Positions 26,054 through 35,451 are shown, counted from the stretch's first letter. The stretch: 64,000 bases of DNA from Paenibacillus sp. HGH0039 (GCF_000411255.1 NZ_KE150412.1:3142842-3206841), one strand, 5' to 3'. A program made the numbers and translations. Notes: generated from the sequence alone by a model not told the origin.

Positions 26054-27166
26054 ATGTATGGATTATATGTGCTGGGCTTTGTTGTATCCTGCCTGTTTGC
26101 ACTGTTGTTGACCCCGCTGGTCAAACGTTTTGCCTTCTGGGTAGGCGCCATCGATAAACCGAATCACCGCAAGGTACATACGAGAATCATGGCGCGTATG
26201 GGTGGAGTGGCGATTTTCTTGGCTTTTGTCGGAGCATACTTTGTCATCTCACCGGCCTTGTCCGATGTTAACGGAAACGCGGCGCTGGCTTTGGTGCTCG
26301 GAGGATTTGTTATTGTGCTTACCGGCGCTCTGGATGACCGTTTCGAGCTTTCTCCCAGATGGAAGCTTCTCGGACAATTCGTTGCGGCCTGTATCGTAGT
26401 GGCATGCGGACTGAAGATCAATGAATTCAATGTCCCGTTCGGCGGACACTTCTCCCTGCCTGATTACGTGAGCATGCCTCTGACCGTTCTCTGGATCGTC
26501 GGGGTTTCCAACGCGGTGAACCTGATTGACGGTTTGGATGGTCTGTCCGCCGGTGTATCCGGAATCGGTACGGGTACTATTCTGGTTCTTGCGCTGCTGA
26601 CACCGTTCAGCGATGCTTTTACCGTAATCTTGCTTTGTACGATACTTCTTGGAAGCATTTCCGGATTTCTGTTCTACAACTTTCATCCGGCCAAGATTTT
26701 TATGGGAGATTCGGGAGCCTTGTTCCTCGGTTTTGCCTTGGCTACACTGTCGATACTCGGGTTCAAAGTATCCGTCGTTCTCTCCTTGTTGACACCTATC
26801 ATGATTCTGGGTGTTCCGTTGTCCGATACCTTCTTTGCGATCATGAGACGTTTTCTCAATAAGAAACCGATCTCGGAAGCAGATAAGAACCATCTGCATC
26901 ACTGCCTGCTTCAGCTGGGTTTCAGCCACCGCACTACGGTGCTGATTATTTACGGAATTGCGGCGATGTTCGGTGCGGTAGCTATCATTTTGAATAACTA
27001 CACGGATTCCGCCTGGTTGACGGTATTGATTGTCGTCATTCTGCTCTTTGTACTTGTAGTCGGCGCTGAAGCGATCGGCATCATCAGCAGCAGTCAGAAG
27101 CCGGTCATCCGCTTTCTCCAGAAGCTGCTCTTTAAACCTTCCGTGAACAGCCGTTTACCCAAATGA
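26054..27166 (+). CDS. tagO: Undecaprenyl-phosphate GlcNAc-1-phosphate transferase (TagO/WecA, MraY superfamily)
   Basis: TagO moves GlcNAc-1-phosphate from UDP-GlcNAc onto undecaprenyl phosphate at the inner face of the membrane, the first step for wall teichoic acid or SCWP. The 370-aa protein has about eleven membrane helices and the family signatures MARMGGVAIFLAF, NAVNLIDGLDGLSAG (Asp-rich catalytic loop, about residues 154-168) and FMGDSGALFLGF. HLHHCLLQLGFSH near residue 278 is the conserved His motif. AAGAGGGGTTG precedes the ATG. A TATAAT at 25998-26003 in the 118-base gap behind tagA may give a separate promoter, without a good -35. Terminator follows. Confidence 0.93.
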   Translation: MYGLYVLGFVVSCLFALLLTPLVKRFAFWVGAIDKPNHRKVHTRIMARMGGVAIFLAFVGAYFVISPALSDVNGNAALALVLGGFVIVLTGALDDRFELSPRWKLLGQFVAACIVVACGLKINEFNVPFGGHFSLPDYVSMPLTVLWIVGVSNAVNLIDGLDGLSAGVSGIGTGTILVLALLTPFSDAFTVILLCTILLGSISGFLFYNFHPAKIFMGDSGALFLGFALATLSILGFKVSVVLSLLTPIMILGVPLSDTFFAIMRRFLNKKPISEADKNHLHHCLLQLGFSHRTTVLIIYGIAAMFGAVAIILNNYTDSAWLTVLIVVILLFVLVVGAEAIGIISSSQKPVIRFLQKLLFKPSVNSRLPK

Positions 27167-27215
27167 CGGCACGTATTCCGGAATAGTTTTACTGAACTTA
27201 TCCAATAAAATACCT

Positions 27216-27246
27216 AACCATTCCATCCGTGGAATGGTTTTTTTGT
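27216..27246 (+). terminator. Intrinsic terminator after tagO
   Basis: Perfect ten-pair stem AACCATTCCA / TGGAATGGTT around TCCG, followed by T7. It closes the SCWP operon. Confidence 0.95.
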
Positions 27247-27431
27247 GCCTTTTTTATTCCAAAAAATGAGAAATGGCTAAACATTTCGGCGATCCGGGCC
27301 GATATTTAAAATACAACTGTTTAAAGGACACCAGGATTAGCTTCGCCTAATATCGGAAGGGGGCCCGCAGGCAGCAAGATTGTACGTTCCATTTGTAGAT
27401 TTCATCCATTTATATAAGGAGGAGTTTTGTT

Positions 27432-30400
27432 TTGAAAAAGCATACCCGCAAATGGTTCAGCGTTCTCGTGCTCTTTTCGATGCTGATTAGCCTGCTTCCG
27501 CCTCTTACGGCTTACGCGGCTTCCACCATTTCCATCACAAACATGTACAACCAGACCGTAAATTTCGGTACGGACAAGGAAGCTCCACAGGATTACAACA
27601 ACGTTACACGCGTAACACGCAATCCGTTCACTCTGAAGGCGAGCATTTCGAACATCAGCGATTCGCAGATCAGCTCGATCTACTATGAGATCATGAACGT
27701 TAATACAAAGCAGGTTACGGTGGAGAAATCCCACAAACCTACACAAACGGGCGCGAACGAGATTACGTTCTCGAATATCACGCTGTCCGAAGGACTTAAC
27801 CGCATCATCGTAAAAATGGGAGATACCAACACGTTATCTTCCGCACCGGGCTGGATTTATTACACACCAACGACCAACCTGACTGATTTTACGGTAAATA
27901 ACGCCGGTCTTGTTGACGGCAAAATTTATCCGGTTGACCGCGGCAACATCAAGCTGGGTGTTACGGCTGTCGACATTAAAGCCAAAGCTTCCAACGCTAA
28001 CGAAGTGAAGGCTTATGAAACAGGCAGCACGGTTCCTAAAATCGGTATTTTGAACCGGACTGAGGGAATGGTATATTTCCGTGGGGGAGATGCCGCCGCA
28101 GGCTGCGGTTCCACGGGGGAAATTTGTTTGAAAGCCGGGGATAACCGGATTGTTTTCGATTCCAGCAACGATTCAAACTCCTACCAGACGGAAAAACGGT
28201 TCGTGTACGATAACGGCCAACCGTTTGCATTCGGGGTAGAGATGGGCGTTACGAGCGCGGGTACTACACAGTCTCTGCTGGACAAGCCTAACTTCGATGT
28301 AAAAGAACTGACGCTTAAAACAAGCCTTAAAGTTGACTATGATTCAACCGGCGCTCTGCGTCAGAATCGTGTTGACGTACTGATCAACGGACAGCAGGTG
28401 GCTGCGGGCCTTGATCTGAATACGCCAAGTAGCTCCGTAGGGGGCGCAGTCAAGAAATTTACTCCAAACTCCACGTTCACACGTGCCAATGAATATGCGG
28501 CTTATGATCTTGTTCTAGATCTGAACGTTGCCGGTCTGACTGATTGGACAGCGGCGCGTAATCCGCAAACGATTCAATTTATTTTCAAGGATGCAACAGG
28601 TTCGGCTGGACAAGGGGAGTCTTCGTATACCTTTAACTACACCAACCCGAACGAAGCCGGCATTCTCGATGTTTCGATGGTAACGGGCAAAGACGCCGCT
28701 ACGAACACGAACATCTACACTTCTTTGACCGAGTCGGCAACGACCGAGGTTAACGAACTGCCGGTAGAAATGAAGATTAAAGCTAACGGACATACAGCTA
28801 AGATCAAAGTTTTCCTGGATGGCAAAGAATTCGCAGAGGTTGCTAATCCGTCTAACAATGAATTTATCTACAAACTGGAGAACATCACCGACGGCCAAAA
28901 AAACATCAAGTTTGTTCCGGTTGATGCTTCTGGCACGCTAGTTGAGAACGGAAGCCGTCAGTATACGATTCAAATTAACAACGCACCGTATATTATCGCG
29001 AATCAAATCGCTAGCCCGGGCAACACGGGCATCACGCTCCGTGACGTTAAACAACTGACTTGCGGATCCGATGTCGCTTGTCTTTCGGGTAAAGCAGTTA
29101 ACTACCTGCCTACAGGCGCCGGTAACAAAGTCGAGCTTTATGTTAACGACAAAATGATCGAGCTTCAAGCGAGCGACTTTGACGCCAACCGTCAATTTAA
29201 GTTTGATCTGGCCAGACTGGGAACGAAATACGGCATTACGCCTGCCCAACTGTTCAGCGAAGGCGCTAACCAGATCAAATTCTTTATGTACGTAAACAAC
29301 TCTCTGATCAGCAAGGCGATTTACAACGTAAACCTGATCACGGCTGAAGCACCGGAAATCGTTCTTTTCGTACCGAATGAAGATTCGGTTGGCAAGAGCA
29401 AGTTTCCGAAAGCTCAAAAGCCGGACATGTATGCCACGAATGAACGTACCGTTCAATTGAACGGAAAGTTCTTTAACACAACTAACGCAGGCAACGTTAC
29501 GGTTTCCCTGAACGTGTACTCCAAAGATAAAGACGGCAATCCGCGCGCCGACTATCACGTGTGGAACAGCGTTTCCGGCTCCAGTACGAACGTAAGCGGA
29601 GGATTCTTCACCGGTATGCCTAGCTCCGGCGTTGAATTCAGAACGAATGCCATTAAGCTTCCTGAAAAAGGCGAAATGACGTTCCAGTTCACCGTTACGA
29701 ACCAAGCTAACATGAGTGTTTCCAAAACGGTTACCATTGCACGCGAACCGCTTCCGTATGTCGTGAAAAAGCCGGTACTTATCGAGAACGAAAAGCATGA
29801 GTACCAAGCGAACATCAACAGCAACTTCTACACGATTGTGATCGACGCCGAGAAAGCGGACAGCGTTACTTTCGGTAAAGAGACGGCAAGCAAGCAAACC
29901 TTGAACGAAAACGGCCTCGATGTCGATCGTTTCTCTTATGAAGTGAGAGATCTCAAGGCAGGCAAAAACACGATCAAGTTCACGGTCAACCGTGGAACCT
30001 CGAAAACAAATGGTACCATCGTGCTTTACAACACAAATACACCGGTTGTCGGAGCTGAATATCTGGACGGTATGACCAGCAACTTCAATGTATTTAACGG
30101 TGACGTTAAACTGAAGTTCGATAAAGACACCAAACTTATGCGCTTTAAACCGACTTTCGATAACAATCAGTACATCACTGCCGACCGCAAAGTGTACTTC
30201 GGTATTGCAGATACTGTTGACGGCCGTGTAGACAAGATCAACAATCCATTCAGCAGCGACTATGCCAAGTCTTTACTTGCCAGAAAAGGCAAGGGCGATA
30301 ACTTTAGCGCAGCGAGCAAATTGTTCTACATCGATTCCGGTACGATTCCCGAGAAAGCAAGCGGACAATCGACGGAAGATTACCTGCAAAACGCTCTCCG

Positions 30401-31301
30401 GGGAAGAGGGATGGAGCCGTTTGATCTTAAAAACAACTTCTATACCCGTTCCGTTGATCAAACTGTAGTTCCTACCAAACGCGGTACGCTGACTCTTAAG
30501 TTCGACCAAGCTATCCGTGATGACGCAGGTAAGTATATTTCCGTCTTCTTCTTTGATACGTATGAGCAGTACAACACATTAACAGGACGCGGTTGGGTTA
30601 ATCTTGGCGGCGTTGTGGATGTGAAGAGCAACACGGTCACGGTTCCGTTTGAGAAATTCGGTTACTATCAAGTTATGTACATGGATAAGGGCTTCGATGA
30701 TGTAACGGGCCACCCGTGGGCAAGAAATGAACTGGAAACCTTGTTCTCCAAAGGGATCATGAACAGCAAAACGAACTATTCGTTCAGCCCGAACGAACCG
30801 ATTTCCCGTGGCGAATTCGCTACCATGCTCGTTCGCATTTTCGATCTTCCTTTAAATTACAGCGGCACGCCGACCTTTATCGACGTATTTAAGGTTGAAA
30901 ATCTGTACGGATTGTATGACTTCAAGTACATCGAGACTGCTGCAAGAGCAGGTATCGTCAGGGGTACTGCGGGCAACCGCTTTAGTCCGGACAGCTCGCT
31001 TACTCGTCAGGATGCGTCCGTGATGATTGCCCGTGCGGCAGATTTGAAGCTGGGTACCGACAACAAAAAGATTCTTGCAGGGCTTCAAAAAACATTTACC
31101 GACGCGAATATAATCGATTATTATGCCCAGCCGGCCGTAGAGGCCGTTGTAAAGGCTAAATTGATCGAAGGCAAGCCTAACGTTCTTATCGAAGGCCAGA
31201 AGAAAGAAACGGTCCGTTTCGATCCGCTGGAAACCTTCACGAGAGCCGAGGCGGCTATTGTTGCGATTCGTGTCATGAAGCAGCAAGGCAAACTGAAGTA
31301 A
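27432..31301 (+). CDS. Large secreted surface protein with C-terminal SLH domains
   Basis: A 1289-aa exported protein. Signal peptide about residues 1-30 (ending AYAAS), a long beta-rich Asn/Thr/Lys-rich body with no enzyme motif that I recognise, and three SLH domains from about residue 1090: DVTGHPWARNELETLFSKG, the middle repeat with FKYIETAARAGIVRG, and the last with ITDYYAQPA-like sequence ending FTRAEAAIVAIRVM. Two close cysteine pairs occur (about residues 224/231 and 543/549), unusual in an S-layer type protein. TTG start, with AAGGAGGAG at 27417-27425. The 185-base leader after the tagO terminator has a small GATTAG hairpin. It is probably a surface-layer component or an S-layer-associated protein. 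Confidence 0.85.
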   Translation: MKKHTRKWFSVLVLFSMLISLLPPLTAYAASTISITNMYNQTVNFGTDKEAPQDYNNVTRVTRNPFTLKASISNISDSQISSIYYEIMNVNTKQVTVEKSHKPTQTGANEITFSNITLSEGLNRIIVKMGDTNTLSSAPGWIYYTPTTNLTDFTVNNAGLVDGKIYPVDRGNIKLGVTAVDIKAKASNANEVKAYETGSTVPKIGILNRTEGMVYFRGGDAAAGCGSTGEICLKAGDNRIVFDSSNDSNSYQTEKRFVYDNGQPFAFGVEMGVTSAGTTQSLLDKPNFDVKELTLKTSLKVDYDSTGALRQNRVDVLINGQQVAAGLDLNTPSSSVGGAVKKFTPNSTFTRANEYAAYDLVLDLNVAGLTDWTAARNPQTIQFIFKDATGSAGQGESSYTFNYTNPNEAGILDVSMVTGKDAATNTNIYTSLTESATTEVNELPVEMKIKANGHTAKIKVFLDGKEFAEVANPSNNEFIYKLENITDGQKNIKFVPVDASGTLVENGSRQYTIQINNAPYIIANQIASPGNTGITLRDVKQLTCGSDVACLSGKAVNYLPTGAGNKVELYVNDKMIELQASDFDANRQFKFDLARLGTKYGITPAQLFSEGANQIKFFMYVNNSLISKAIYNVNLITAEAPEIVLFVPNEDSVGKSKFPKAQKPDMYATNERTVQLNGKFFNTTNAGNVTVSLNVYSKDKDGNPRADYHVWNSVSGSSTNVSGGFFTGMPSSGVEFRTNAIKLPEKGEMTFQFTVTNQANMSVSKTVTIAREPLPYVVKKPVLIENEKHEYQANINSNFYTIVIDAEKADSVTFGKETASKQTLNENGLDVDRFSYEVRDLKAGKNTIKFTVNRGTSKTNGTIVLYNTNTPVVGAEYLDGMTSNFNVFNGDVKLKFDKDTKLMRFKPTFDNNQYITADRKVYFGIADTVDGRVDKINNPFSSDYAKSLLARKGKGDNFSAASKLFYIDSGTIPEKASGQSTEDYLQNALRGRGMEPFDLKNNFYTRSVDQTVVPTKRGTLTLKFDQAIRDDAGKYISVFFFDTYEQYNTLTGRGWVNLGGVVDVKSNTVTVPFEKFGYYQVMYMDKGFDDVTGHPWARNELETLFSKGIMNSKTNYSFSPNEPISRGEFATMLVRIFDLPLNYSGTPTFIDVFKVENLYGLYDFKYIETAARAGIVRGTAGNRFSPDSSLTRQDASVMIARAADLKLGTDNKKILAGLQKTFTDANIIDYYAQPAVEAVVKAKLIEGKPNVLIEGQKKETVRFDPLETFTRAEAAIVAIRVMKQQGKLK

Positions 31302-31314
31302 GTGGATAACAGAA

Positions 31315-31350
31315 AAGACACGGCAGCCGATTGCTGTCGTGTCTTCTCTT
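31315..31350 (+). terminator. Intrinsic terminator after the 1289-aa surface protein
   Basis: AAGACACGGCAGC pairs with GCTGTCGTGTCTT (one G-T) around a five-base loop, then CTCTT. Strong stem, weak T tract. Confidence 0.8.
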
Positions 31351-31716
31351 AAATCAAGGCAATCCTTTTCAAAGTCTTCAAAATTGGACATCCCTCTTTA
31401 TCCCAAGCTATAATACATAAGGGTAATAAAAAAAGTTACAAAAAGATTTCAAAAAAAATAAAAAAAATCGCAACAGCCGCAACTTTTTTCGAAACCGCTC
31501 GTTTAATACATTGGAAGAGCAAGAGAGCTCCAAAAACGCAAGGTTTTCTGGAATCATTTCTCAAAATTCTTCTTTACGTAGCAATAACGCCCATGTATAA
31601 TATTTAAAGTGGTGTTAGATGTCTACATATCTATTATTTCGTTACTAGATTCTATGTGGTCTTCAGACTGCAGATGAATTAGTTATACATTTAGGCTCAA
31701 CCACTCTGGAAAGGGG
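31351..31716 (+). other. 366-base non-coding stretch: promoter and long leader of the S-layer gene
   Basis: No gene is seen. The first 200 bases are A/T-rich with A-runs at 31427-31470. A promoter is likely at 31573-31601 (TTTACG, 17 bases, TATAAT). From there a leader of over 110 bases runs to the first translation start and nearly 200 to the second, in line with long stable leaders of S-layer genes in Bacillaceae and Paenibacillaceae. GTGGT (about 31654) and ACCAC (about 31701) could pair to fold the leader. Confidence 0.55.
31573..31601 (+). promoter_or_regulatory. Candidate SigA promoter of the S-layer gene
   Basis: TTTACG (four of six to TTGACA) at 31573-31578, 17-base spacer, perfect TATAAT at 31596-31601 preceded by TG. 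It is the best SigA match in the leader. Confidence 0.6.
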
Positions 31717-31806
31717 GTGAATCATTCGATGAGTAATATGAGCTCAAGAATTCCTAATCACTCTCAAAACCCGAAAGATATTCAAGGAGGAGACAAAAAG
31801 GTTATG
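31711..31806 (+). promoter_or_regulatory. Tandem in-frame translation starts of the S-layer gene
   Basis: Two strong binding sites drive the same frame. The first, AAGGGGGTG (31711-31719), precedes an ATG at 31729 (or the GTG at 31717). The second, AAGGAGGA (31784-31791), precedes the ATG at 31804 that begins the signal peptide MKKSLSVILS. The 75-base segment between is open and codes a Ser/Asn-rich hydrophilic extension. The arrangement resembles the dual starts of Brevibacillus cell-wall protein operons. Confidence 0.7.
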
Positions 31807-34770
31807 AAAAAAAGTTTATCCGTAATTCTTTCCACAGCTATGGCATTGTCCGTATTTTCTTCCGTAGCATTCGCAGCTAAAGCTGACGATTTCACTGATC
31901 TTAAAGATCTGGACGCGGCTACAAAAGCCAAGTTCGACGAAATGATTCAAGCAGGTATTTTTGACGGTGTGGAAACTAACCGTTTCGGCCTGAATGACAA
32001 AATGAACCGCGCCCAATTCGCTAAAGTTGCTGCTTTGGTTTTCAATCTGAAATCCTCCGCTACAACTTCCAGCTTTGATGATGTAAAATCCAGCGATCCT
32101 GCTAACGGTTACGCTCTTCCTTACATCGAAGCTATCTACAATGCTAAAATCACTGATGGCTATGCAGAAGGTAAATTTAACCCTGCTGGCGATGTAACTA
32201 AAGAACAACTCGCAGCTTTCTTGATCCGTGGTCTGGGTAAAGACGCTGAAGCTAAAGCAAAACCAGGCGTTTCCGATAAAACAGTTTCCGACTGGGCTAA
32301 AGGATACGTTCAACTGGCTCAAGAACTGAAATTGTTTGAAACTCCTGCAGGTCAACCGTTCAACGGTACTTCCCCTGCAACTCGCGATCTGCTCGTGACT
32401 TCTTCTTATGCAGCTAAACAACAAATCGTACCTGATAAGGTTTCGGTTGCAGAAGCTAAAGCAACTGGCGTTCAAAAAGTTGAAGTTAAACTTAACGGTC
32501 CTGTTGACACAGCTAAAGCTAAGCTTGAACTGAAAAAAGGATCCACTGTTGTAGCTACAACTACTGAATGGGCAGCTGATAAAAAATCCGCTGTACTCAC
32601 TCTTAGCGACAATGTCAAAATCGGCGAAGCAACTTACACTGTAGTTCTTTCCGGTCTTGAAGCTAACGCAATCGATAAAGCATCCGTAGAATTCCAAGGC
32701 GTTAAAGAAGAAATCAAATCCCTTGAGTTTGTTAACGCTAGTGACACGATTGCACAATCTGCAAAAGCTCGTGTGAAACTGGTTGCTAAAAACCAATACG
32801 GTGAGAAGTCTTCCCTTAACTCCAGCGGTTTCACAGCTAATACTCCAGGTTTCGACAGCAACCTGACAAAAGATTCCGATGGATTCTTGGTTCTGACTAT
32901 CAACACTAAGAATGCTACTGGTGGTTCCACTCCAGGAGTAACAATCGTTCCTGTTTATGTATACGACAACGATTCCCGTGTAACTGTAAGCAAAAACTTT
33001 AAACTCGGCGTTCAGCCTTTCGTAACTAAAGTTGAACTCGGCGATGTTAAATATGCTTCCGGTAAAACGGCTCTTAACAGCAAAGGTGACACAGCTACAA
33101 TTTCTCTGACTCAGTACGATCAATATGGTAACCCGGTTGCTTATGACGACACTGATGCTATTGTTAATGTCTTCACAAACGTTCAACCTTACGTTCAAGA
33201 AATTAAGAGCGAATACGGTGACTTTGACAACAATAACTTCGGAGAAGTTCGTGTATCCTTGACCGGTGCAGTAGACAAGAGTGGAGAATATACTATCAAC
33301 GTATACGCTGGTGGTTCCTCCGCAACTAAGAAAGTAAGTGTTAACTCCGCTAAAGTCGCTAACAAAGTTGAATTTGGCGAGTATGACGATGTAATTGCTT
33401 CCCGTGATACGAACAAATACATCCCAGTTAATGCTTACGACGAGCAAGGCAACAAACTTTCCGTTGATGACCTTGTAAACGATACGAACCTTGCTCGTAT
33501 TCGTGTTAGTGGTTCTGGTGTAGATGTAGCAACTAAACTTGTTAAATCCGGCGAGCATAAAGGTAAAATCCAGATTACAAGTGTTACTGCTCCAGAAAAC
33601 GCTACTGCAGTAGTGACGCTTTCCATCACTGAGCCAGGCGTAAATGATTACAAGACTAAACAATTCAAAATCAATAAAGCACGTGTAGCTGATGCTCTCA
33701 AGATTAAAGACGAAGCTGCAACTAAGATCTATAGTGAAGCTGGAAAAACTGTAGAGTCTGAGTTCAAATTCGAAGTTCTTGACCAGTACGGCAAGAAGCT
33801 TGACCAAATCAAAGGTGGACCAGTTGTTGAAAACGGCAAGTCCGTTAGCTACGCTGTTTACTTTGAAGCTGATGTTGTAACGGCTCCTGAGAACCTTTCG
33901 GTTACTGCTAAAGATGCACGCGCAAATCTAACAGTTGGTGGAGATGGAGTTCGTTTGACTGACTTCACTGCTTTCAACAAAGGATTCAAATTTGTAGCGA
34001 ATGGCGCGCCTAAAGGAAAAATTTCCTTCACTGCTAAGCTGCAAAAGAACAGTGGAGACGGCTGGAAAGATGCTAGCTCGAATGCCACAAGATCTATCGA
34101 AGCAATCGACAAAAATGCAGATCTGATCTACTCCGTAACTGAAGTTAAAGATCTGTTCGCAGCTAAAGATAGCGGTCTTCTGACTACAGATCAAAAACAA
34201 CCGACTTCCAGTGCGGTTGCCAAATCCATTAAAGTAACTGCTAAAGACGGTGCTGGTGATAAAGTTGCAATTCCAGAAAACCGTATCGAAACAGTAACTT
34301 CTTCTACTTATGAAGTTGCAGTTGCAGACGTTGCCAATGGTAAAGGTTATGTACTTGGTAACAAAGCAGGAACTTCCAAGATTTCTGTGTACTACAAGGA
34401 CATCAAAGATAACTATAAAACCGTTACTTATGATGTAACTGTACGTAACGAAGCTGTAAAAGTAGATAAGATGACTGCTGAAGAAACCTACACTGGTGCA
34501 GCGGATAAGACCTATGCATATGAATACATGGATCTTAAAGTTGTTGATCAGTACGGTGTAGAATACAAGGAAGCAAAAATCAGCGAATACGACAATCTTC
34601 TTGGAGTTCGTTACATCCTTGAAGAAGCAACAAATGATAGTAACACAGCTACCGGTGCTAGCGTAAATAGCAAAACAGGCCAAATTACAGTTGGATCTGC
34701 TACGAAGCTGACTGTAAGAGCAACTGCTGCTAGTGGTGTTAGCAAAACAATCTACCTCACTATCGAGTAG
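31804..34770 (+). CDS. S-layer protein with N-terminal SLH domains
   Basis: This is the probable main S-layer subunit, 988 aa from ATG 31804. Signal peptide about residues 1-24 (ending VAFA), three SLH domains about 30-200 (the first with FTDLKDLDAATKAKFDEMIQ, then FDDVKSSDPANGY, then VSDKTVSDWAKGYV), then about 780 residues of beta-rich repeats with VDQYGxx-type strands (DQYGNPVAYD, DEQGNKL, DQYGKKL, DQYGVEY), typical of crystalline-array domains. Codon use is extremely biased to GCT, AAA, GAA and ACT, unlike neighbours, as expected for a very abundant protein. No cysteine is seen. Reading may begin further upstream at 31729. A sharp terminator follows. Confidence 0.92.
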   Translation: MKKSLSVILSTAMALSVFSSVAFAAKADDFTDLKDLDAATKAKFDEMIQAGIFDGVETNRFGLNDKMNRAQFAKVAALVFNLKSSATTSSFDDVKSSDPANGYALPYIEAIYNAKITDGYAEGKFNPAGDVTKEQLAAFLIRGLGKDAEAKAKPGVSDKTVSDWAKGYVQLAQELKLFETPAGQPFNGTSPATRDLLVTSSYAAKQQIVPDKVSVAEAKATGVQKVEVKLNGPVDTAKAKLELKKGSTVVATTTEWAADKKSAVLTLSDNVKIGEATYTVVLSGLEANAIDKASVEFQGVKEEIKSLEFVNASDTIAQSAKARVKLVAKNQYGEKSSLNSSGFTANTPGFDSNLTKDSDGFLVLTINTKNATGGSTPGVTIVPVYVYDNDSRVTVSKNFKLGVQPFVTKVELGDVKYASGKTALNSKGDTATISLTQYDQYGNPVAYDDTDAIVNVFTNVQPYVQEIKSEYGDFDNNNFGEVRVSLTGAVDKSGEYTINVYAGGSSATKKVSVNSAKVANKVEFGEYDDVIASRDTNKYIPVNAYDEQGNKLSVDDLVNDTNLARIRVSGSGVDVATKLVKSGEHKGKIQITSVTAPENATAVVTLSITEPGVNDYKTKQFKINKARVADALKIKDEAATKIYSEAGKTVESEFKFEVLDQYGKKLDQIKGGPVVENGKSVSYAVYFEADVVTAPENLSVTAKDARANLTVGGDGVRLTDFTAFNKGFKFVANGAPKGKISFTAKLQKNSGDGWKDASSNATRSIEAIDKNADLIYSVTEVKDLFAAKDSGLLTTDQKQPTSSAVAKSIKVTAKDGAGDKVAIPENRIETVTSSTYEVAVADVANGKGYVLGNKAGTSKISVYYKDIKDNYKTVTYDVTVRNEAVKVDKMTAEETYTGAADKTYAYEYMDLKVVDQYGVEYKEAKISEYDNLLGVRYILEEATNDSNTATGASVNSKTGQITVGSATKLTVRATAASGVSKTIYLTIE

Positions 34771-34781
34771 TATTTACAACC

Positions 34782-34810
34782 AAAAAGTGGACCCTTCGGG
34801 GTCTCTTTTT
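34782..34810 (+). terminator. Intrinsic terminator after the S-layer gene
   Basis: AAAAAGTGGACCC and GGGTCTCTTTTT flank TTCG: a GACCC/GGGTC stem flanked by A5 and T5 that extends pairing. The next gene begins 21 bases later, so some read-through is possible. Confidence 0.85.
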
Positions 34811-34830
34811 GTTATAAGGGAGAAATTCTA

Positions 34831-35412
34831 ATGCGCTATACGAGAGGTATCCTTTCAACAATCGGATTGGGTGTTTTACTAATAGGCATTCCCAATGTTA
34901 GGGCGGCCGCTCCCACACCCGGCTCCGCAGATGACCCGGTCGTAACCAAGAGCTATTTGGAACAATACGTTCAAGGGCTTGGCGGGTCAGTTGGTACTGG
35001 CGGGGGAAGCAATAGCTTAACAGAGAGCAAGATTAAAGAAATCATTGCGCAAGAAATCGCTAAGCTGCCAACGAACAACGGTGGAGGCGGAACGTCATCC
35101 ACAGGTCAAGGCAATGCCATGAAAGTTGTTACGCTTAAAGCCGGACAAACTATTTTGGCGGACGCAGGTTCTGAGCTGATTGTACGTAATGGTAAGACTC
35201 TGGCCGTGAGTAATGACGATAATGGCATTCCGGATGTAACGGCCGGCAAAGATCTGGCTGCGGGTACAGTGGTACAAAACAATCACCTGCTAATTTTCCC
35301 GAGAGACGGCCGTGGTGTTAAGCCTGATCTTAAGGAGACGGCAGACGTATATGTAATGGTCCGTGGTGGATATGTGGTTCAGAACGCGGATGGTTCTAAG
35401 GTTCCTCAATAA
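34831..35412 (+). CDS. Small secreted protein of unknown function, S-layer neighbour
   Basis: A 193-aa exported protein. Signal peptide about residues 1-27 (ending RAAAP), then PGSADDPVVTKSYLEQYV, a Gly/Ser-rich linker with an amphipathic helix (ESKIKEIIAQEIAKL), and a C-terminal domain starting VVTLKAGQTILADAGSEL and ending YVMVRGGYVV. I have seen this C-terminal pattern in uncharacterised proteins of spore-forming Firmicutes, but I know of no assigned function. It follows the S-layer terminator by 21 bases with AAGGGAGAA as site, so it may be expressed at lower level from the same transcript. A surface role is inferred from signal peptide and position only. Confidence 0.75.
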   Translation: MRYTRGILSTIGLGVLLIGIPNVRAAAPTPGSADDPVVTKSYLEQYVQGLGGSVGTGGGSNSLTESKIKEIIAQEIAKLPTNNGGGGTSSTGQGNAMKVVTLKAGQTILADAGSELIVRNGKTLAVSNDDNGIPDVTAGKDLAAGTVVQNNHLLIFPRDGRGVKPDLKETADVYVMVRGGYVVQNADGSKVPQ

Positions 35413-35451
35413 AGAGAACCCTAGACTGGTACATTTTTATAACATTAATGG

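Noticed and set aside
27300-27420. Possible cyclic-di-GMP or other riboswitch before the 1289-aa surface protein
   Set aside because: A small GATTAG hairpin and GGACACCAGG drew attention, but the conserved core of known c-di-GMP classes is not present.
28938-29897. 319-aa minus-strand frame opposite the large SLH protein
   Set aside because: Shadow frame with no binding site or recognised domain; the plus-strand gene is clear.
31816-33807. 663-aa open frame on the minus strand opposite the S-layer gene
   Set aside because: It results from extreme codon bias in the S-layer gene, which removes stop codons from the antisense frame. The translation is Cys/Ser/Phe-rich low-quality sequence with no binding site or family motif.
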